Shown piece by piece: positions 9,769 through 14,173 of a stretch of 14,173 bases of DNA. A program made the position numbers and the translations under genes. The stretch spans positions 1 through 14,173 of the forward strand of contig CAKZMN010000104.1 in NCBI GenBank assembly GCA_937128575.1. Direction: 5' to 3'. Under the pieces are notes generated by a model. The model was not told the DNA's origin and did no database searches. It saw only the letters and a list, made by a program, of their open reading frames with translations. Numbering within the stretch: the first letter of the stretch is position 1; each line of letters begins with the position of its first letter. Source of the stretch: an uncultured Alphaproteobacteria bacterium (GTDB lineage Bacteria; Pseudomonadota; Alphaproteobacteria; Micavibrionales; Micavibrionaceae).

Positions 9769-9843
9769 AAGAGTTGAGCAGGGAGGTTTCTCACCTAAAA
9801 AGGCGAAGGGTCTAAGAAGACCCCATCAACGTAAAACGTCGAT
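9730..9843 (-). ncRNA. Candidate small RNA (about 114 nt) between trxB and the hydrolase gene
   Basis: A promoter, a hairpin-rich body and a terminator line up on the minus strand with no reading frame of useful length. From the predicted 5' end near 9843 the elements are: hairpin 1 (9843-9836 with 9832-9825, 8 pairs including one G-U, 3-nt loop), hairpin 2 (9823-9818 with 9813-9808, 6 pairs, loop UCUU), a short 4-bp hairpin 3 (9796-9793 with 9787-9784), an unpaired pyrimidine-rich stretch containing CCUCCC (9786-9781), and the terminator stem. CCUCCC is complementary to ribosome binding sites, as in many regulatory sRNAs. It lacks the conserved loop of SRP RNA and the long closing stem of 6S RNA. 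It may instead be a 5' leader of the hydrolase gene or a processed trxB 3' UTR. Confidence 0.6.
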
Positions 9844-9850
9844 AGGGTGT

Positions 9851-9879
9851 GTTATATATAGGGTAAAATTAACCGTCAA
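9851..9879 (-). promoter_or_regulatory. Near-consensus sigma70 promoter of the candidate sRNA
   Basis: On the minus strand TTGACG (9879-9874) and TATAAC (9856-9851) are separated by exactly 17 nt, each box one base from consensus. It lies 42-70 nt past the trxB stop, so it is not needed to express trxB. The predicted start at about 9845-9843 coincides with the first base of hairpin 1. Confidence 0.65.
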
Positions 9880-9920
9880 TTTGGAATCAAGGGTTTTTCA
9901 AAGTTTTAAACAGCTAGTAT

Positions 9921-10883
9921 TTATTCGGCGGCAACGCTCTCTTTTGTGTCTTGAGCAGACAGGAAACGATCGCATTCTAGTGCGGCCATACAGCCCATGC
10001 CCGCCGCGGTAACGGCCTGACGGTAAACATGGTCGGAAACGTCGCCTGCGGCAAATATGCCGGGTACGTTTGTTGCTGTTGAGTCAGGCGCCTTATGAAT
10101 GTAGCCATTCTCATCCATCTCAACATGACCCTTGAAAATTTCTGTCGCAGGATCGTGACCAATGGCAACAAACACACCTTGAAGAGCAATCTCTTTTTCC
10201 TCATCGGTTTTTGTGCTTTTAATGCGCACCGCAGTCACTTCTTTTTCATCACCTAGAATTTCTTCAAGAGTGTGATCCCAAATTACTTCCACCTTTTCAT
10301 TACTGAACAGGCGATCTTGCAAAATCTTTTCCGCGCGCAAACTATCGCGGCGATGGATCAGCGTGACCTTTGAGCAGAAGTTGGTAAGAAACAAGGCTTC
10401 CTCAACTGCAGAGTTACCGCCGCCAATAATGGCCACTTCTTGGTTTTTAAAGAAAAACCCATCACAGGTCGCACATGCAGAAACGCCGCGTCCTTGATAT
10501 TTTTTCTCTGATTCTAAGCCAAGCCAGCGCGCCTTTGCGCCCGTTGAAATAACAACAGTGTCGCCCGTATAAACTGTGCCAGACTCGCCAATTGCCTTGA
10601 ACGGACGAGAAGAAAAATCAACTTCCTTGATGTAGTCAGCCACAATGTTCGTGCCAACATTTTCCGCTTGGCCTTTCATTTGCTCCATCAGCCATGGCCC
10701 CTGAATAACATCCGCAAAGCCGGGGTAGTTTTCCACCTCGGTCGTGATCATAAGCTGCCCGCCGGGCTCCATACCTGTAACCAATGTAGGTTGAAGATTG
10801 GCACGCGCTGCGTAAATAGCTGCTGTGTAACCAGCGGGGCCGGAGCCAATAATTAAAACTTTGGTATGGTGTGTGTCGCTCAT
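9921..10883 (-). CDS. trxB: Thioredoxin reductase (NADPH)
   Basis: TrxB is a cytosolic flavoprotein that passes electrons from NADPH through FAD to thioredoxin. The 320 residues match the usual bacterial length. GSGPAG at 13-18 binds FAD, the redox-active pair is C137 and C140 in CATCDG, GGGNSA at 154-159 is the NADPH dinucleotide fold, HRR at 177-179 contacts the NADPH phosphate, and FAAGDVSD near the C-terminus closes the FAD site. All catalytic residues are present. AGGG stands 5 nt before ATG 10883. It lies 59 nt downstream of the ELM1-family gene on the same strand; an AT-rich TATATAAAAT in that gap could be a -10 box, so trxB may have its own promoter as well as read-through. Confidence 0.97.
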   Translation of the reverse strand: MSDTHHTKVLIIGSGPAGYTAAIYAARANLQPTLVTGMEPGGQLMITTEVENYPGFADVIQGPWLMEQMKGQAENVGTNIVADYIKEVDFSSRPFKAIGESGTVYTGDTVVISTGAKARWLGLESEKKYQGRGVSACATCDGFFFKNQEVAIIGGGNSAVEEALFLTNFCSKVTLIHRRDSLRAEKILQDRLFSNEKVEVIWDHTLEEILGDEKEVTAVRIKSTKTDEEKEIALQGVFVAIGHDPATEIFKGHVEMDENGYIHKAPDSTATNVPGIFAAGDVSDHVYRQAVTAAGMGCMAALECDRFLSAQDTKESVAAE

Positions 10884-10942
10884 AATAGCCCTGCAATTAA
10901 ATTTGTTTGATTATTTTATATAGTCTTTCGCTGCCATAGAAT

Positions 10943-11938
10943 CTAGTCCTCAAGACGCTTTTTAATTTCATCGGCAATTTTTTGTGAATCGTTAAGCGCT
11001 GAGTAATGCCATTCATCTAGGTGTCCTTCAAAAATTTTAGTGATACCTGCGCGCTGCATATTTTTATGAAAGGTGTCTAGCCGTCCGCCGCCGCCCTCAA
11101 GGGGAATGGTGTATGTGGGCTTCCCTGTGGTCGCTGCGTCTGATGTCATGGACACACTGTCCTCTGTCACCAGGATATAATCAGCCCAAGCCAGCATAGC
11201 AAAGTAGGGATTATCACCCTCTCCATCCCAAATAAGGGGCCCTGTACCTTTTAGCTCTTCCCGCAATAGGGCTTGATTGGCCTCTCCGGTGCGTCTGGAT
11301 GCGGTAATCATTAATCCGGCGCCCAGCTGCTTTAACTGTGTGCAAAGCCTTCTCATGCTGTTCTCGCTCAATCTATGCGCTTTGCTGTTGCCACCAATAA
11401 GAACAGCCACGCGCGGCTTGTTGATGTCTTTAAAGTTTGGGAAAGCCTCTCGCGCATCATCTAGATTGTCTTGCGTGATTCGGTTTGGTGCACCAAGCGT
11501 TGTGATGATATTTGCGGCTCTGTTGTGGTCGTGCATCGGTAAAGCAATCAAATCAAAATCTCTAATTCGCGCCTTAGGGTCTTGAATATGAACGATGAAT
11601 GTTTTGCCTGCGCTAGCTTTTTTAATATAGCGCGCCGCCGCGATACTTTTCCGTCCACTGGTTATTAAAATATCTGGCCAAGGCGCAGTAAGGCGCGGTG
11701 AAAAAATTGCGGCATGCTCAAACCCTAAATAGGGCGAAAAAAATGCCCATGGCTGTTTTAAGGTTATTTGTTTGACTATAAAGGGGAGGCCTAAGGCTTC
11801 AGCTACGCCAATGCATTGATTTTCAGTACCTTTTAGGCCTTCGGTGATAATCCAGCAGCTTGATTTTTGTGCAAACACGTTATGTTTTCCTGATTTAAAT
11901 AATCTTTTTAATGCAATTTTATACGAAAAGACTTGCAT
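10943..11938 (-). CDS. ELM1-family protein (Mito_fiss_Elm1 / DUF1022)
   Basis: This belongs to the family named after plant ELM1, a mitochondrial fission factor; the bacterial members have no settled function and resemble GT-B glycosyltransferases. Family landmarks are WIITEGLKGTENQ at 29-41, ITSGRK at 92-97, VHIQDPK at 116-122, LIALPMHDH at 130-138, IGGNSK at 181-186 and TEDSVSM followed by TGKPTY at 258-276. There is no signal peptide or membrane helix. ATG 11938 has a GGA upstream, but GTG 11878 has AGGA 9 nt before it and gives the more typical N-terminus, with the Trp nine residues in; the true protein may be 311 residues. It is divergent from the Lrp-family gene and probably shares a transcript with trxB. 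The family call is firm, the function unknown. Confidence 0.85.
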   Translation of the reverse strand: MQVFSYKIALKRLFKSGKHNVFAQKSSCWIITEGLKGTENQCIGVAEALGLPFIVKQITLKQPWAFFSPYLGFEHAAIFSPRLTAPWPDILITSGRKSIAAARYIKKASAGKTFIVHIQDPKARIRDFDLIALPMHDHNRAANIITTLGAPNRITQDNLDDAREAFPNFKDINKPRVAVLIGGNSKAHRLSENSMRRLCTQLKQLGAGLMITASRRTGEANQALLREELKGTGPLIWDGEGDNPYFAMLAWADYILVTEDSVSMTSDAATTGKPTYTIPLEGGGGRLDTFHKNMQRAGITKIFEGHLDEWHYSALNDSQKIADEIKKRLED

Positions 11939-12007
11939 GTCTTTCCGCGCAACTTTATATCAACCCGATAAAGATTTGTGAAAGTAATTTAACAAAAGTG
12001 ATTTTTC

Positions 12008-12481
12008 ATGCGCCGAGCCAAATTAGACAGAATTGATAAAAAAATCCTTCGCGACCTTCAAGAAAACGGCCGCATAACAAATGTTGATTTGGCCAAAAAT
12101 GTAGGCATCTCTGCACCGCCGTGTCTGCGCCGCGTTCGCGCATTAGAAGAATCAGGTTACATCAAAAGCTACCACGCAAAAATTGATCCAGCGTCTTTGG
12201 GATACGGCGTTATGGTGTTTGCGATGGTTAAGTTATCGTCTCAAGCTGAGTCTGAGCTCGACACTTTTGAAGCGCTAGTGAAAAAAGAGCCGATGGTTCG
12301 TGAGTGCCATTTATTGGCTGGTGATGTTGATTTTCTTTTGAAGATTGCGGCCAAGGACTGGGATAGTTATCAAGAATTCCACAAAGATGTTTTAACTAAG
12401 GCGCCGGGGGTTGTATCCGTGAAGTCGTCACTTGCTATTCGCTCTGGTAAGGATGATGTCGGTGTGCCGATTGAAGAATAA
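12008..12481 (+). CDS. Lrp/AsnC-family transcriptional regulator
   Basis: Members sense amino acids and bind DNA as dimers or octamers, often autoregulating. The 157-residue protein has the standard two-part layout: an N-terminal AsnC-type winged helix (LDRIDKKILRDLQENGRI, then the helix-turn-helix across about 24-52, TNVDLAKNVGISAPPCLRRV) and a C-terminal RAM ligand domain from about 66, with RECHLLAGDVDFLLKI holding the Gly-Asp of the effector pocket. The ribosome binding site is weak. It is divergent from the ELM1-family gene over 69 bp and converges on greA with a 21-bp gap. The effector cannot be told from sequence; a leucine- or branched-chain-responsive Lrp is plausible but unproven. 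Confidence 0.93.
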   Translation: MRRAKLDRIDKKILRDLQENGRITNVDLAKNVGISAPPCLRRVRALEESGYIKSYHAKIDPASLGYGVMVFAMVKLSSQAESELDTFEALVKKEPMVRECHLLAGDVDFLLKIAAKDWDSYQEFHKDVLTKAPGVVSVKSSLAIRSGKDDVGVPIEE

Positions 12482-12502
12482 AATCATCAAGCCTTAGTTA
12501 AT

Positions 12503-12976
12503 CTAACCAAAGCTCACTTCTAAAATCTCATAAGTTCTCTGCCCCTTTGGGGTGCGAACGGCTACGCTGTCGCCAACGGATTTCCCAATTAATGCGCGCG
12601 AAACAGGAGCTGTGATTGAGATTTTTCCAGCTGAAGTGTCGGTTTCATACTCACCAACAATCGTAAGTGTTTCTTCAACATCAGTATCTTCGTCCACAAC
12701 CAAAACTTTGGCACCAAACTTAACGGTGTCGCCGCTCATGGTTGATGGATCGATGATTTGCGCATGGCCGATTACGGTCTCTAATTCCTTGATGCGGCCC
12801 TCATTGAAGCTTTGCTGTTCACGTGCGGCGTGATATTCGGCGTTCTCTTTCAAATCACCATGCTCACGCGCAACTGCAATGGCCTCGGTAATTTCCGGGC
12901 GCTTTACAAATTTGATATGCTGCAGCTCTTCCTCTAGCGCGGCAAATCCTTCTTTCGTAATGGGGTACTTATCCAT
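12503..12976 (-). CDS. greA: Transcription elongation factor GreA
   Basis: GreA enters the RNA polymerase secondary channel and stimulates cleavage of backtracked RNA, rescuing stalled complexes. The protein has the N-terminal coiled coil (residues 1 to about 75) with the acidic tip GDLKENAEY, whose D41 and E44 match the E. coli catalytic-site numbering, and a C-terminal FKBP-like domain ending YEILEVSFG. At 157 residues it is standard length. ATG 12976 was chosen over the adjacent ATG 12979 because it gives the family start MDKYPIT and an 8-nt spacing from AGGA (12988-12985); both are possible. The gene lies downstream of carB on the same strand, with a terminator in between that almost touches its ribosome binding site. 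Confidence 0.96.
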   Translation of the reverse strand: MDKYPITKEGFAALEEELQHIKFVKRPEITEAIAVAREHGDLKENAEYHAAREQQSFNEGRIKELETVIGHAQIIDPSTMSGDTVKFGAKVLVVDEDTDVEETLTIVGEYETDTSAGKISITAPVSRALIGKSVGDSVAVRTPKGQRTYEILEVSFG

Positions 12977-12991
12977 CATTTTTATCCTTTT

Positions 12992-13021
12992 AAAAAAGCA
13001 AACCCCGCCAAGTTGGGCGGG
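12992..13021 (-). terminator. Rho-independent terminator between carB and greA
   Basis: On the minus strand CCCGCC (13021-13016) pairs with GGCGGG (13009-13004) across a 6-nt loop. The tract after it runs GTTTGC and then six T (12997-12992). It would end carB transcription, but it stands only 3 nt upstream of the greA AGGA, so no promoter fits between them. A second, AT-rich inverted repeat (TGAAAAA with TTTTTCA, 13028-13034 and 13042-13048) precedes it. Confidence 0.7.
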
Positions 13022-13063
13022 ATGTACTGAAAAACTATGATTTTTTCAAAGCCTCGGCAAGAT

Positions 13064-14173
13064 TTAAGCAGCTTCGCTATTTACCTTTAGGTCTGGAAAG
13101 TAGCTCTGTAGCGGGGCGACTTCCATGTCTTGTGTTTTGATTGCGCGGATAGCCTTAACCCCTGCTGATGCTGCGGTCAGCAAAGTGTAGTAGGGGATGT
13201 TGTTCATCAATGCCATGCGTCTGATTGATGTTGAGTCGGCCACCGCCTGTGCGCTTTTGGTTGTGGTATTAATCATCAAATTAATTTGACCATTAATAAT
13301 CGCGTCTAATACATGAGGTTGGCCTTCTAACACCTTGTTAATACGGTCGGTTTTGATGCCATTTTCATTAAGGAAACGACAGGTGCCGCTGGTGGCAATC
13401 AGGTTGAACCCTAAATCCGCAAGATCTTTGGCGATAGGCAATAAACCGTCCTTATCAACATCCTTTACAGATAAAAATACTGTACCTTCTGTTGGTAATT
13501 TTACTCGTGCACCTAGCTGTGATTTAGCAATAGCGCGCGCTAGATCTTTATCTAGGCCCATAACCTCACCGGTTGATTTCATCTCAGGGCCGAGTAGGGG
13601 CTCAACGCCGGGGAAGCGATCAAACGGGAAAACCGGCGCCTTAACAGCGTAGTGATCGGGGTTAATGCCGCGCAATAAGTCTTTGAAGTCAGATAGTTTT
13701 TCACCCGCCATGATGCGCGCGGCAATCTTGGCAACCGGAACGCCTGTGGCCTTCGCGGCGAAGGGAACGGTGCGTGACGCTCTGGGGTTTACTTCAATAA
13801 TGTAAATAACCGGCTCGCCCGTGTCGTTGTCTTTGCGCACCGCAAATTGAACATTCATCAGGCCCTTAACATGAAGCGCTTTGGCAAGTTCTATCGTTTG
13901 CTTCTCAAGCTCCGCAACTGTTTCTGCGGATAAGGTATGCGGCGGAAGAACGCATGCGCTGTCACCGGAGTGAATGCCCGCTTCTTCGATATGCTCCATG
14001 ATGCCGGACACATAAACATCTTCACCATCACATAGTGCATCCACATCAATTTCGATGGCGCTCTTGAGATAGCGATCAAGCAGCACGGGGTTCTTGCCCG
14101 ATACCTTCACGGCTGTCTTGATATATTCGGTTACCTGTTCCATTGAGTGAACAATGCGCATGGCTTGCCCGCC
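13064..14173 (-). CDS. carB: Carbamoyl-phosphate synthase large subunit (partial, C-terminal third)
   Basis: CarB makes carbamoyl phosphate from ammonia (delivered by CarA), bicarbonate and two ATP, feeding pyrimidine and arginine synthesis. Only the last 369 codons are present; the frame is open to the right edge, where [10 protein letters not shown] marks the second ATP-grasp domain, and the full protein is normally about 1070 residues. Visible elements are EVNPRASRT with PFAAKATG of the second ATP-grasp site and the C-terminal MGS-like allosteric domain, with ATSGTCRFL and the NTTTK loop that in E. coli contributes to UMP and IMP binding. The stop is TAA 13066-13064, followed by an AT-rich repeat and a terminator. 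An internal ATG at 14161 is not the start. No frameshift is seen. Confidence 0.97.
   Translation of the reverse strand, partial: GGQAMRIVHSMEQVTEYIKTAVKVSGKNPVLLDRYLKSAIEIDVDALCDGEDVYVSGIMEHIEEAGIHSGDSACVLPPHTLSAETVAELEKQTIELAKALHVKGLMNVQFAVRKDNDTGEPVIYIIEVNPRASRTVPFAAKATGVPVAKIAARIMAGEKLSDFKDLLRGINPDHYAVKAPVFPFDRFPGVEPLLGPEMKSTGEVMGLDKDLARAIAKSQLGARVKLPTEGTVFLSVKDVDKDGLLPIAKDLADLGFNLIATSGTCRFLNENGIKTDRINKVLEGQPHVLDAIINGQINLMINTTTKSAQAVADSTSIRRMALMNNIPYYTLLTAASAGVKAIRAIKTQDMEVAPLQSYFPDLKVNSEAA

Noticed and set aside
9730..9843. Candidate RNA as SRP RNA or 6S RNA
   Set aside because: It lacks the conserved GGAAG-type apical loop of SRP RNA and the long interrupted closing stem with central bubble of 6S RNA.
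12482..12502. Terminator between the convergent Lrp-family and greA genes
   Set aside because: The 21-bp gap has no usable stem with a T run.

Overview
The window looks like a chromosomal segment of an alphaproteobacterium with moderate GC. The lineage is inferred from gene content only: a btaA-btaB betaine-lipid pair, an ELM1-family protein next to trxB, an AmgK-type sugar kinase and an Lrp-family regulator. No transposase, integrase, phage gene, tRNA, rRNA or CRISPR array was seen. Nearly all the DNA is coding, and both end genes (btaB and carB) run off the window.

Layout. Positions 1-1935 (minus strand) hold btaA and btaB, which together convert diacylglycerol to the phosphorus-free lipid DGTS. 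A compact divergent promoter region of about 90 bp separates them from mfd (2025-5519, plus), the transcription-repair coupling factor. A 76-residue gene of unknown function (5514-5744, minus) converges on mfd and shares 6 bp with it; it has a near-consensus promoter overlapped by an inverted repeat. Next come three plus-strand genes that look like one operon: a 146-residue unknown protein, an AmgK-like cell-wall sugar kinase and aspartate aminotransferase. The aminotransferase runs tail-to-tail for 80 bp into an alpha/beta hydrolase on the minus strand (8491-9600).

The 320-bp gap between the hydrolase and trxB (9601-9920) is the most interesting non-coding stretch. It carries a TTGACG-17-TATAAC promoter, about 114 nt of hairpin-rich sequence and a strong Rho-independent terminator, all on the minus strand. 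This is a good candidate for an independent small RNA, or for a leader or attenuator of the hydrolase gene, and I do not recognise it as a known family.

Further right are trxB (thioredoxin reductase), an ELM1-family protein, a divergent Lrp/AsnC regulator, greA (transcript cleavage factor) and the 3' third of carB (carbamoyl-phosphate synthase). A terminator stands between carB and greA, almost touching the greA ribosome binding site.

Most named genes are housekeeping: repair (mfd), transcription (greA), redox (trxB), pyrimidine/arginine precursor supply (carB) and amino-acid metabolism (aatA). The less usual content is the betaine-lipid pair, the orphan AmgK-like kinase, the two unknown proteins, the unassigned hydrolase and the putative sRNA.
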